Assembly (NCBI GenBank): GCA_963971575.1
Contig: OZ020625.1
Location: 24,826,992-24,890,991, forward strand
Source of the DNA: Liopterus haemorrhoidalis
Taxonomy: Eukaryota; Arthropoda; Insecta; Coleoptera; Dytiscidae
DNA length: 64,000 nucleotides
Direction: 5' to 3'
Shown in pieces: positions 20,501-28,700 of this stretch. Position 1 is the first letter of the stretch; each line of letters opens with the position of its first letter. The notes under the pieces are model-generated. The model did no database searches and had not been told where the DNA came from. It was given only the letters and a program-made list of their open reading frames with translations. Made by a program: the position numbers and the translations under genes.

Positions 20501-22859
20501 TTCTTGCATGTTAACAATAGTTTGTGCAAAAAAAAACATTGCATTAATAACGTTGTTATTGTCCTTATGTTTTAGAAAATTAATAAAATGTAAAAATGTT
20601 TCTGCACGTATATCATTCATCAGAAATTACTTCTTCTAAAAGGGAATATGCAGCAACTCGGGGAATTACCGGAAGTGAATTGCACCGTAAAACATCCTGA
20701 ACAATACAAAACCTGTATAGTACAAGCAGAAAGTTGAAAATTAAAAAATAAATTATATTAAAATAAAAATCAGCCAATTTTCAAAGAGCCTTAATATTTT
20801 CTGAAAGAGCCGCATGCGGCTCCGGAGCCGCAGGTTGCTGACTCCTGAGCTAACTTAAGATCAAACAAGTATTGGTACACAGCGTACTTGGCAAGACCTG
20901 GCAATGAATAATAATAATAATAATAATTTATTTTCAAGAATACATAGATTTTCAATATATCGAGATGGAGGACTTATGTGAGTAAGGCCGGAAGTCAACC
21001 TGACTGAAAGTGCTCAAAGAAGAAGAAGGAAAAGAAGAAGTATAATATTTAGTGTTTTAGTAAAACAATTTACCTGAATACTATTTCATAGTATGGTGTT
21101 TCTGTAAATTTTTCTATTTTCCAAGTCCAGTCAGGTGTTCTTTCTTTCAAATATATCGGTTTTAAAATGTACAGAACTGCAGATGAGAAAAATACTCGGC
21201 TATGCCATTGAGCATAAATTCTACTCTTATTAATTATTTCATTTGTTTTATTTTTAATATTGTTGACGTATTTTTCATTTAAAATTTCAAACTCTTTCAC
21301 CATTTTTAGCATATCTTTTCGGTATATCAAAATTGCCACAAGGCGTGTGATGGTCTAAAATTAAATAAATATATATTTTATGATAATTTGTAATCAGGAT
21401 CAGTTACAAGGATGCTGTGTTTCCTCAACACTATTTAAAATCCTGGTTATATTGGGTAACAAAATTTTTTCTAAGTATCTATTTTTTCATACTTATATGT
21501 AACGTTTCCATGGTCAAGATAAATAATATCTCTGTTAGAAAATATTGGGCAAAGTTATTTCTACTCTGCTGCTAGAATGTATTTTATACAAGTACTTTGT
21601 GATGACGGTCGGTCCTGTGGTGGCCACAGCTGATATTTTTATATAGCAAGGTCCATTAAGATTTTGAAAATTGTGCCTATGGCTTCCATTAGTTGTCATA
21701 TGCTCCGCCCCTTTGGTTTCGTATACATGACACATAGAATGAAAATACAATTCCAACATTCCAACTGGTTATTAATTTACACTCTTAAAAATGAAATGCA
21801 ACATTTGCCAAAATATAACTAGAATTTTGACAAAATAATTTAAAGAAAATAAAAATGGGAAAAAACAAAAATAAAAGTGTCTCCTCTGCCCGGGAACGAA
21901 CCCTAGAATTCTGGGTAGCTAGCGAGCATGCTAACCATTAGACCATGATACGTCATTTTATTTTTTTTTAATTTAATAGCCTTTGCTGCTGTGGCAATCA
22001 ACCAGGACAATTTTTATTTTGAGAAAATTTTCATGCCTGAACGGGATTCGAAACCGAGACCTTCGCAACGCAGAGCACATGTGTTACCACTACGCTACGC
22101 CGGTCGGCATGATACGTCTTCTAGTCAAGTGTGTTACATATAACTTTTGTAAATCTTCAACCAAAAAAATACAATAAATGCATTATTTTCCGAAATCATA
22201 ATCTGATCAAAAATTCCTGCTGTACTATTCCGGTTTATACCAATGTACATTACTTAGAATTTGTTCAGATTTTTAGTTTAAACCATCTGAGCTACAGGGT
22301 GTGGGACAAATTTTTTTTGCACAATTTTGCCAAAAATCACGTCAAAATAATGTATTTTGATCGTTAATCCACGTACTAAGGGCTTTCATTTGACACCCAA
22401 CTCAGAATTAAAAAAAAAAATTATTTTCGATGCGCAAATATTTGTTTATATTTTTAGGGGGATATGTTTTTTAGATGTTTTAGTATTATTCCTATGTGCG
22501 GGTCAAAGAGTTGTATAATCATTCCAAATTTCAACTCTCTAGGTTTATCCGTTTGGCTACAATTTTTACCGAACAGACAGACAGACAGACAGACGACAAA
22601 ATGAAGGTATAAGGGTTTTTTGGTCCTACAAAACCCTAAAAACATTTATTACCTGAACCATAGTTAAAGATGCGCTAGTTGAATTAATAACGTAATCTAC
22701 ATCCCTTATTCTTAAACAAATTTCAAACATATTTGTAAAAATCAAAATTGCTTCTGGTATACAAAGTATAAAAATTGGTAACAAGAGATATTTTGAACGT
22801 ATATCCAATTTTAGATATCCACACATACTTTCTGCATCAGAAAATATTTTATTGGGCAT
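9389..22859 (-). CDS. Odorant receptor (insect 7tm_6 family), 7 exons, 387 aa
   Basis: An insect odorant receptor is a seven-pass ligand-gated cation channel subunit that works with Orco in sensory-neuron membranes. Exons, 5' to 3' on the minus strand: 22859-22653, 21354-21074, 19455-19225, 13527-13423, 11646-11544, 9758-9597, 9463-9389. All introns are GT-AG, phases match (0,2,2,2,0,0), and the sum is 1164 nt. Residues 1-69 hold the N-terminus and TM1. Exon 2 ends in a TETPYYEIVF-type loop. Exon 3 has two strongly hydrophobic helices, then a Glu-rich loop with KYLGKCISYHNSLIK. Exons 4-5 carry further TM helices (FFCGVLAVSFGFYTAVYD; ELFVYCLLGTLFETQ). Exon 6 has WW and LILMTIRAQRE. The last exon has SFSWFTLL near the C-terminus, the place of the family's conserved S-Y-[ST]-x-F motif. 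Length is normal for the family (about 380-420). Introns are large because of transposons. Ligand unknown. Confidence 0.88.
9786..9865 (+). pseudogene. LINE reverse-transcriptase scrap
   Basis: About 20 codons read WGVPQGKSLGPLLFLIYHI, RT block B of a LINE, and end in a stop. No neighbouring RT blocks are present. It lies in odorant receptor intron 5. Confidence 0.6.
9889..10140. mobile_element. hAT-type MITE end, truncated
   Basis: It begins CAGTGTCATTCAACCTTTTT and then has repeated GCGGACCGG blocks, the pattern of non-autonomous hAT ends. No matching second terminus with a target duplication was found, so the right limit is a guess. Confidence 0.35.
10205..11516. mobile_element. Non-coding hAT-type element with ACCGGTAAA-rich ends
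   Basis: It is bounded by a perfect 8-bp target duplication GTATCTAG (10197-10204 and 11517-11524). Termini are TAGGGATTGTA and its inverse TTTACAATCCCTA. Both subterminal regions are packed with ACCGGTAAA and its complement (10215-10305; 11425-11505). No transposase frame is present. An R4 repeat is nested inside (about 10536-11008). The right target duplication ends 19 bp from the donor of odorant receptor exon 5. Confidence 0.8.
10536..11008 (+). repeat. R4 repeat nested in the hAT-type element
   Basis: It starts with GCCGACCTTAATATATAAGG, has a central TGTGTGTGTCTGTGTG microsatellite and ends CTTCGCCACTGG. It is the opposite orientation of the broken copy at 1430-2095; a fragment is also at 31310-31440. 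Like R2, it has a short-motif microsatellite about 130 bp from its left end. Confidence 0.55.
11699..12608 (+). mobile_element. PIF/Harbinger element, non-autonomous
   Basis: It has a TAA target duplication on both sides (11696-11698, 12609-12611) and inverted termini TGCCTCATTTTCATG / CATGAAAATGAGGCA, all as expected for Harbinger. Inside, about 11896-12209 encodes the N-terminal part of a HARBI1/ALP1-like nuclease in two frames: residues around QWWV-R/H-P, then MRMTPTNFDELLSIVGPLL and REPIDPGQRLALTLR. The catalytic domain is deleted. It lies in odorant receptor intron 4, 52 bp from exon 5. Confidence 0.85.
12612..13422. other. Odorant receptor intron 4, unassigned part
   Basis: No gene or clear element boundary. 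12850-13130 is richer in GC (CACTGGAGCACCTCGGGCC; ATCTGGCCCGGACC) and may be another degraded MITE, but no target duplication could be matched. Confidence 0.35.
13589..13862. mobile_element. MITE with TCCCTATTCGCGACTG-type ends
   Basis: Inverted termini CCTATTCGCGACTG (13589-13602) and CAGTCGCGAATAGG (13849-13862) are perfect over 14 bp. The interior has no frame. It is in odorant receptor intron 3, just 5' (in gene sense) of exon 4. Confidence 0.6.
13985..15000 (-). pseudogene. Mariner (DD34D) transposase, frameshifted and 5'-truncated
   Basis: Read on the minus strand: 14841-14623 encodes the second helix-turn-helix region (KLREIVDTLKISEDSVFTIL, then SKWVPRSLTPDQQ). A segment with MDEKWIHYYTPES follows, holding the first catalytic Asp. 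Then 14467-14003 encodes the rest with HQDNAPCHKS and PYSPDLPPSDYWLF. The second and third catalytic Asp are 34 residues apart, as in mariner. At least two frameshifts or stops separate the parts. The 5' end is lost at the junction with the satellite array at about 15000. It resembles the mariner group that includes the SETMAR transposase. Confidence 0.8.
15010..15830. repeat. Satellite array, ~150-bp unit, about 5.5 copies
   Basis: The marker CTAATAGTTTTAGGTCATT recurs at about 15031, 15181, 15331, 15482, 15631 and 15776, giving a period of 150, 150, 151, 149 and 145 bp. Each unit also has GTGAGAATTCCAAAAATTCA and TTACCTTTTTTGAGATA. Units are highly similar in the middle and more diverged at the right. 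A related inverted scrap (ACGGTAAGAGATAGAGACC) is at about 16720. It abuts the broken end of the mariner at 13985-15000. Confidence 0.85.
15831..16868. other. Odorant receptor intron 3, unassigned part
   Basis: AT-rich with no coding potential. At 16565-16600 CTAAATAAATAAACTG followed by a TTA repeat looks like the 3' tail of a LINE. Confidence 0.35.
16869..17270. repeat. R1-R2 chimera
   Basis: 16869-17100 is the 3' end of R1 in reverse orientation (TGTGAAGTGTGAATTTTCAC, then GGGATGCCAAAAT). From about 17100 to 17270 it continues directly into the R2 3' end (TTTCCATGGTCATGATAA, then GGCGGTCGGTCCTGTGGTGG). Confidence 0.6.
17504..17541. repeat. (TA)n microsatellite
   Basis: About 18 TA dinucleotides with one G interruption. 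Confidence 0.9.
17705..19006 (-). mobile_element. DD41D Tc1/mariner-superfamily transposon, full length
   Basis: A 1302-bp element with a TA target duplication on both sides (17703-17704, 19007-19008). It has inverted termini of about 27 bp, AAGGGTGTTTTTTTTAGAGG on the left and, inverted, ACGGGTGTTTTTTAGAGG on the right, continuing as TATAGAACTTTAA. It lies in odorant receptor intron 3, oriented like the host gene. Confidence 0.9.
17811..18914 (-). CDS. Intact DD41D transposase, ~361-367 aa
   Basis: A single uninterrupted frame filling the element, so possibly functional. It starts at 18914 or, more likely, at the Met of MNRLTPEQRLQIV six codons later. The N-terminus has two helix-turn-helix units (residues about 10-60 and 85-125, LCPSTLWKILRKDLGLRAYK). 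The catalytic core has FSDEAHFWLNG (first Asp), WFQQDGATCHTA (second Asp) and WPPRSCDLTPLDYFLWG (third Asp). The second and third Asp (in PLDYF) are 41 residues apart, which defines the DD41D (rosa-like) group and not mariner DD34D or Tc1 DD34E. All catalytic residues are present. The protein cuts and pastes its own element. A shorter relative is at 53330-54265. Confidence 0.9.
   Translation of the reverse strand: MVWQFIMNRLTPEQRLQIVQFYFENNGSVRNTYRALRPFYRRQNHPSEQLIRLTMERFRTTFTLIDNSHPQRRRTVRTEEAIGTVERSIEEDPNESIRHRAQELDLCPSTLWKILRKDLGLRAYKIQLVQELKPNDHQARRRFVEWAQNEIAVVPDFHKRILFSDEAHFWLNGYVNKQNCRIWSEANPQVYVKTPLHPEKLTVWCALWAGGIIGPYFFKNDDGQNVTVNGDRYRAMITNFFIPELNSHDVQELWFQQDGATCHTARATIDLLKDTFGDRLISRFGPVNWPPRSCDLTPLDYFLWGYVKSLVYADKPQTLDHLEDNIRRVIADIRPQMLEKVIENWTSRLDYIRASRGGHMPEIIFKM
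19566..19979 (-). mobile_element. Mariner family A copy 1, 3' part only
   Basis: The left terminus CCTTTTAAGTCTTTACAAA follows TA. Minus-strand frames give the transposase C-terminus ([35 protein letters not shown]). The catalytic HHD is changed to HYD and there is at least one frameshift. It is cut at about 19979, where a hAT relic begins. It lies in odorant receptor intron 2. Confidence 0.75.
19980..20850 (-). pseudogene. hAT transposase relic (GTF2IRD2/EPM2AIP1-like), copy 1
   Basis: On the minus strand, frames at 20620-20363 (NDIRAETFLHF; MQEAFGERFKEFRKYKATL) and 20112-19990 encode the central and C-terminal part of a hAT-type transposase domesticated in vertebrates as GTF2IRD2/ZBED-like proteins. 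Two closely related relics are at 29047-30072 and 61457-62550. The 5' non-coding end has GGAGCCGCATGCGGCTC. It is joined to mariner copy 1 at about 19979. Confidence 0.65.
20851..21073. other. Odorant receptor intron 2, near exon 2
   Basis: Only an ATA/ATAATA repeat (about 20907-20930) and a short AAGAAGAAGG run. No gene. Confidence 0.4.
21480..21635. repeat. R2 3'-end fragment fused to R1
   Basis: It matches R2 from ACTTATATGTAACGTTTCCA to GGTCCTGTGGTGGCCACAGC and then passes directly into R1 copy a. It is in odorant receptor intron 1. Confidence 0.65.
21882..21954 (-). ncRNA. tRNA-like cassette in R1 copy a
   Basis: On the minus strand there is a box-A-like TGGTCTAATGGTTAG and a box-B-like GGGTTCGTTCCCGG about 45 nt apart, the layout of an internal Pol III promoter. 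It differs in sequence from the cassettes in the other R1 copies. Not a functional tRNA as far as can be judged by eye. Confidence 0.55.
21955..22108 (-). mobile_element. tRNA-derived SINE, copy 1
   Basis: It is flanked by a perfect 10-bp duplication ATGATACGTC (21945-21954, 22109-22118). Minus strand: head with GTAGCGTAGTGGTAA (box A) and GGTTTCGAATCCCGTTC (box B), body with GCAGCAAAGGC, then an A/T-rich tail. A second copy is at 54397-54557. Confidence 0.8.
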
Positions 22860-22983
22860 TATTATTTCTTATTCTTATTCTTAATTCTTATGACTGTAAC
22901 AACTGTCGATTTCTTCGCAAATTCTGTCTTTAAATACATGTTTTTCTTTGTTTTTATGAATTCTGCAATATTAATGAAGACAT

Positions 22984-23090
22984 TATTTTCAGTGGCTACT
23001 CGTGAATGCTGGAAAAGTGTTGAAAGTGAAAAAATTTATGGGAAGTGTGAGTTTTCACACATTCAGGGTTTTGTAGGTATTAAATAAGTG
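22984..23090. repeat. R1 terminal fragment
   Basis: Contains GTGTGAGTTTTCACACATTC and GGGTTTTGTAGGTATT, the hairpin and end motif of R1, with no body. Confidence 0.5.
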
Positions 23091-23186
23091 TAAGAAGCCA
23101 ACATAATACTGGATGTCTAGAAATATTTGTTCTATAATTACATCAAAATCAACAGATTTTTGATTATCATTTTATTCGTTATTTGA

Positions 23187-23276
23187 GTACTAAGACTGAG
23201 GCCATTTCCAGTCATATTGGCCTAAGACAAGGAGACATACTTTCACCCTCGCTCTTTATCATGGTGCTAGACACAG
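23187..23276 (+). pseudogene. LINE reverse-transcriptase scrap
   Basis: About 28 codons read IGLRQGDILSPSLFIMVLD, an RT block B variant. It is isolated and belongs to a different LINE from the one at 2100. Confidence 0.6.
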
Positions 23277-23564
23277 GTCAACAAAAAAATATATATATTT
23301 TTTTGAGTCTTTATTTTAATGACTATTTTCTGGTTCTTTATTACCAAAAATAACTAAAACATTCGTTTATTTTTGAAAAACATTGTTTTTGTACATGTTA
23401 CAACGATCAATATATATTTAGTTATTTTTATGACCATATAAGGAGAAGCGCGTTATATTAAGTAAGGGTGGGGACGAGCGGGTGGAAAGCAAGTGGAATT
23501 TCACTTACGTGGTTCATAGTCGGTATGCGCATGCGCATTGCAGCGATACAACGCATTTTGTGTG

Positions 23565-24600
23565 GTGGCAGATCCAAAAATGGCGTAAACACGAGGTAGA
23601 CTCATCCTGCTATATTTGCGGCGAATTTATCAAAACAAGAGAAGGGTTTTATATCTGATGGGAATGCATCCCATCAGAAATCCAACCACTGGCCAGGTAT
23701 ACCACCCATCATACTATAAACCAGGGCTTCTTAAACTGTGGGTCCCGACCCCCGGGGGGTCGCGAGGGTACTGAAGGGGGGTCGCAAAGATCTGATATTT
23801 TGGGTTATAATAAATAAATTTTACAATTTTACTACAAGGTAGATTCTACAATGTCGCGATATTACACCTACACATACGGTCAATATTAATTTCATTACAT
23901 GGTGGGTCGTTTAAAATTTCCCAGGCTTGAAGGGGGTCACTATATGAAAAAGATTAAAAAGCCCTGCTATAAACTCTCAAGCACCATTTTCACATTTTCA
24001 TAATTTTGTTTGAGCATTACGGAATGAGCCAAAGGAAGAGATGGAAATCTATTTCCATTGTGAAGAAGGACAGCTTTTAAACTTTTTGTAGAACTGTCTA
24101 CGAAAAAACGCAAGTCAGAAGGAATGCATGAGTTTCCGACCGCCTTGCATAGGCGGTTATACTAAATATCCTTGCTACCTTTATTTTTGTCGGACCACAA
24201 ATAAAGAAAATAATGGCCAGTGACGAATTTTCACAAATACTCAATACTCATGAAAGAAAAGCCTGATAGCAGTGGTTAATGGTTTTCTCGGAAACAACAG
24301 AGCAGACAATTATAAAGAGCTTATTGCAACTATGCTTGATAACTTTACACTCATGGGTTGCAGAATGTCCCTTAAAGTGCATATGTTACATGCTCACTTG
24401 GACCTATTTAAAGATAATATGGGAGCCTATTCGGAAGAACAAGGTGAACGTTTTCATCAAGACGTGATGGACTTTGAACGTCGTTATCAAAGACAATACA
24501 ATGGGAGTATGACGGGGGACTATGTTTGGGGACTGATGCGAGAAAGTCCATACAATCACAGAAGAAATACGAAAAATAATAATTTATAAACTTTTTTATA
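23565..24600 (+). pseudogene. Relic of a multicopy arthropod gene family (YSEEQGERFHQD type)
   Basis: Scraps of one protein lie in the right order but in several frames with large deletions: CYICGEFIKT (about 23615), GGYTKYPCYL (about 24150), FVGPQIKK (about 24188), then 24272-24589 with VHMLHAHLDLFKDN and YSEEQGERFHQDVMDFERRYQ to a stop. I recall this as a high-copy family in arthropod genomes with an N-terminal CxxC zinc-binding motif, but not its function or name. A hAT MITE (23722-23966) is inserted in it. Dead copy. Confidence 0.6.
23722..23966. mobile_element. hAT MITE, 245 bp
   Basis: Perfect 8-bp duplication CTATAAAC (23714-23721, 23967-23974). Termini CAGGGCTTCTTAAACTG and inverse TTAAAAAGCCCTG. 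The left subterminal has GGGTCCCGACCCCCGGGG. Confidence 0.9.
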
Positions 24601-25715
24601 TATTCTGTTACAGTAGTCGTTTGTTTCGAATGGTTTTCTTGTAAATAAAACTGATTCAAATTCATAACAAAAGTTTGTATTATTTTTACATACAATAAAG
24701 GTCTAAAAAAGAGAAATTTTCTTAAAATCCGTAATTTCATTCTAATAGCTACAAAAGCAAACTTTTTAGGGTAAAACTATTTTTTCTTTAATTAATAATG
24801 TGGAAGAAATAAAAATCAGATATGCAGAAACCAGACTCAAAATTCCTGTTGACCGGTGTAATTGGAGAAGATAAGCGCATGACCGCGGAACATGGAAGAA
24901 GTTTGTGGAGGCGGCAAAACCCCTCTAAGGGTTTTGAAAGCCAATTGATTGATAACTTAAGGATAGAATTACCGTATCAGATGGCAGCACCGAAGATTTA
25001 AACATCTAGTGTGAAGGCAAACCGATATTAAACATCGGTGGAAGTTCACTCGTCTTAAAGTTCTAGTGTGAACAGGCTATGAGGGACAAAAATATTCTGC
25101 ATAATTTTGGCAAAAATATCATCATAATATAAAGTAGTTTTAAAGAATATTTCTCATTCTGTTAGGACGAAAGTTTCGGCAATATTTCTAGCGATTAATT
25201 TCCGACTCCGACACTGATAAAACGACACTATAATTTAACAAGTTGCGTTGTGTATCTGACAATTTGCAAGACAAGTAATTGTATATTGTATCTTATTGAT
25301 ATTTTAGTTTACTAAACTGCTATTTTATATCGAGACAATTTAAAAATTTAACAAGTCTGAACTTGTTTAACTGTAATAATACCAATTATCTAGACGTAAC
25401 AAATATGCTATTATATTATTTTAATATAGATATTAGCAGAACAATTTTATTTAAATACTAGCTGGCGTGCCCGTACTTCATACGGTTTTTGTAATGTACA
25501 TTTTTGCTGTAACGTAAATGGTAAATGATATATTTTTTTCAATTACAAGATGGACTCGATATCCCTTCGATAAAATAAAAATGGGTTATTTTTCTTTATT
25601 CAAATGATTAAAATGATTATTTTCTTTGTGGAGGAAAAATATATGCAAAACAAATAAATGAGTTTAAACATTTTATTAATGAAAAATATACATTATTAAT
25701 ATACATAATTTAACA
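24601..25715. other. Region 3' of the BEN-domain gene, nothing assigned
   Basis: AT-rich with no supported gene or clear element boundary. TGTTGACCGGTG and GTTTGTGGAGGCGG at about 24846-24916 look like fragments of LINE-type sequence, but too short to call. Confidence 0.3.
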
Positions 25716-28700
25716 TTATTGCTTATTCTTTTCTAATCGTTTTTTATACATTTTATTTTCATCTGCGCATTTAGTGGTGATGGCCGACCGTACATTGGAC
25801 TCATTAACACCACATTTGTACATCACTACTTCGATTATATCCGACACCTTCAGTGGATTCAATCTGCAACAAAAAAGATTTTATTTAGCATTCTTCCAGA
25901 ATTTCCCAAAAATTTATAAAAATGTTTTCTTATTCTAAAATAAAATAACAAATAAACGGGTGTATTCTGTAAGAAATGCGTTAAAATTAGCGTCAGGTTA
26001 ATATTTTTATTTTAACTCCATGTCTAACGTCATTATCCAAAAATGCTATTCTGTAAGAGCATTTGTTAAGGTAAGCGTTAATACAATATTTGTTAACGCG
26101 AGGCACTAACTCACCCTGTAGAGAGGCTAATATTAACTGCACGCGCATGCGCTGTTACGTTGAATTTTAACAGGAGTATTTATTTAGTCAAATGCCAAGA
26201 GAATCTTAACCTAATATTTCGGTGTTGAATTAAATATTCAGTGGCGAAATTTATTTTAAAAATGGAACAGAAATGTTTGGTCCTGTGATACTCATTACAA
26301 CTGGTTTCCACAGTGTATTAAATAAAAATATAACTTTATTCAACTTTTGTTTAGTCAATTTATATACTACATTGTATTATAACAGTTTATCTAATTTTTT
26401 AATAATATGTGAATTATATGTTCATTCTATTTTTAAAAAGGTGTTCGGTGATATTAATTATTAAATTTGATTTATTACGCTATTTCTACCCTGGAATAAC
26501 ACTGTTGTGATCGTCATTATCAATCTCATCAATTGTTTCTTCAAATAATACACCATTAAAATGTACTGCGATATTTTGAAACACGGCGGAGGCATAAGTG
26601 AAGTTTTGTAGCTTTCAGAGGATTATAATTTTAAGTTCTGTGTCTCAACAAAAACCAAAACTGCTCTCCAATACTCCATTTACTTCCTTTCTATACAATT
26701 ACTTGAACTTGCGTCTGGGTTACTTGTATAACAAAAAGTATGAAGCGTCATTCTTATCTCTACTGTAAAGAATTTACTTTAAAAAGTAATAGAAAGTTGA
26801 TTAATATTCCTATCGTCTTGTGTTTTATTCATTTTTTTTAAGTAACATGACATTTACTTAAATAGGATTAGCCATTTTTGCAAACTAAACACTAGCGTTA
26901 ACTTTTAAAGCCACCGTTTCGTTTAAAGCCACTTTATATTATATTATACTAAATTATTCGAATGCATAAAGTATAAATTATAGTTTAAAATATGTAACAT
27001 ATTAACCAGTCAGCGGACCTGAGTGGGTTATATCCGAAACCGCTCCCGGATTTTGAATTATGGGAGAGATAATAGGATCATGGGAATTATGTGGGAGACC
27101 TCGAGTTTTTAGGAAAGTACTTAGAATATACATATTCAAATTTAATCAGCCAATCGTGACATTTTATTTATATATAAGGAGCCCCCCCCCCACGAAACGT
27201 AGTGTATCTGCTATTTTGTAAATTATTTACCTGTCTTTTTGTGGCATATCCTGCTGTAAGAAGGCCGGAGATGGTTTCCCGGTGAGTGTGTGCGTTGCCA
27301 GGACTTCTCTGGGAAAAACTGACATCAATAACTTCCTCGTAGCTGCTGCATGGGAACACCAGTTGACTCGCATCCAGTCTTGTTGTGGTATACTCGTATG
27401 ATTACTGCCTATCAACACCTACAACAAATACAACAATCAATAAATTGTTAACAACAATAAATATAGAAACAGAACATATTGTCTACAATGAGCACACGAA
27501 CGGTTGTTTATTCGTATTTTATTATAAAAAAAACGTTCCATTTTCATGCGTGACTGCCATTTTTAGGGTTTTGTAGGTATGACCAAAAAACCCTTATACC
27601 GTCATTTTGTCGTCTGTCTGTCTGTCTGTCTGTCTGTCTGTTCGGTCAAAATTGTAGCCAAACGGCTAAACCTAGAGAGTTGAAATTTGGCATGCTTATA
27701 CAACTCGTTGACCCGCACATAGGAAAAATACTAAAACATCTAAAAAACATATCCCTCTAAAAATATAAACAAATATGTGCTCATCGAAAAAAAAAATATT
27801 TTTTTTAAATTCTGAGTAGGGTATCAAATGAAAGCCCTTAGTACGTGGATTAACGATCAAAATTTTATTTTTGCAAAATAAATTATTTTGATGCGATTTT
27901 TGCCAAAATTGTGCAAAAAAAAATTTTGTCCCACACCCTGTAGCCCAGATGGCTTAAACTAAAAATCTGAAAAAATTATAAGTAATGTACATTGGTGTGA
28001 ACCGGAATAGTACAACAGGAATTTTTGATCAGATTATGTTTTCGGAAAATAACGCATTTTTTGTGTTTTTAACTAAAATATGTTAACTATTTAATACGTT
28101 GTGTAACATATCACAACAATAACTCTCGTGGCGTGGTTGGATTCGTCGTGCGCTTTATAATATAAGTTAACTTGCAAACTAGGGTTCGAATCCTGTTGAT
28201 TTTATTTTTTTTTTTTTTTGCATTTTTATTTTGTTTAAATTATTTTGTTAAAATTCTATTTATATTTGGTAAATAGTGCATTTAATTTTTAAAAGCGTAA
28301 ATTTAATAACCAGTGGAAAGTGTTGAAATTATAATTTAATTGTATGTTTGACGAAATCAAAGGGCGGGACTTATGATGTAAGCAACCAATGGAAGCCATA
28401 GGTGCAATTTTCAAAATCTTAATGAACTTTGCTATATAAAAAAAATACTGCATATATTTAGAAACTCAAATAATGGTATTAGGCATTCGAATTAAAATTC
28501 ATAAAAAAATATTTTGACATAAAATTTGTTTTGGCATCCCAAATAATCATCGTTCAGTTACTAAATACCTGCAAAACCCAGAAATGTGTGAAAATTCACA
28601 CTTCACATCAATTTTTAGAGTTTTGTAGGTATCACCAAAAAACCCTTTAAAAGTCACTCATATGTCTGTTCGGTATATTTATTATGTTTCAGTGCATCAG

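Larger units (their letters stand above)
21636..22642 (-). repeat. R1 copy a (with SINE insertion)
   Basis: A ~1-kb repeat in minus orientation. It runs from AGGGTTTTGTAGG (about 22640) through the CTGT microsatellite (22573-22592) and AGTTGAAATTTGGAATG to the GCTATATAAA end near 21640. The left (3') terminus is lost to the R2 fusion. It carries a tRNA-like cassette at 21889-21944 and a SINE at 21955-22108. It ends about 10 bp from the donor of odorant receptor exon 1. Confidence 0.75.

Noticed and set aside
26273..26464. 63-codon plus-strand frame
   Set aside because: AT-rich composition typical of chance frames; antisense in a BEN-gene intron.
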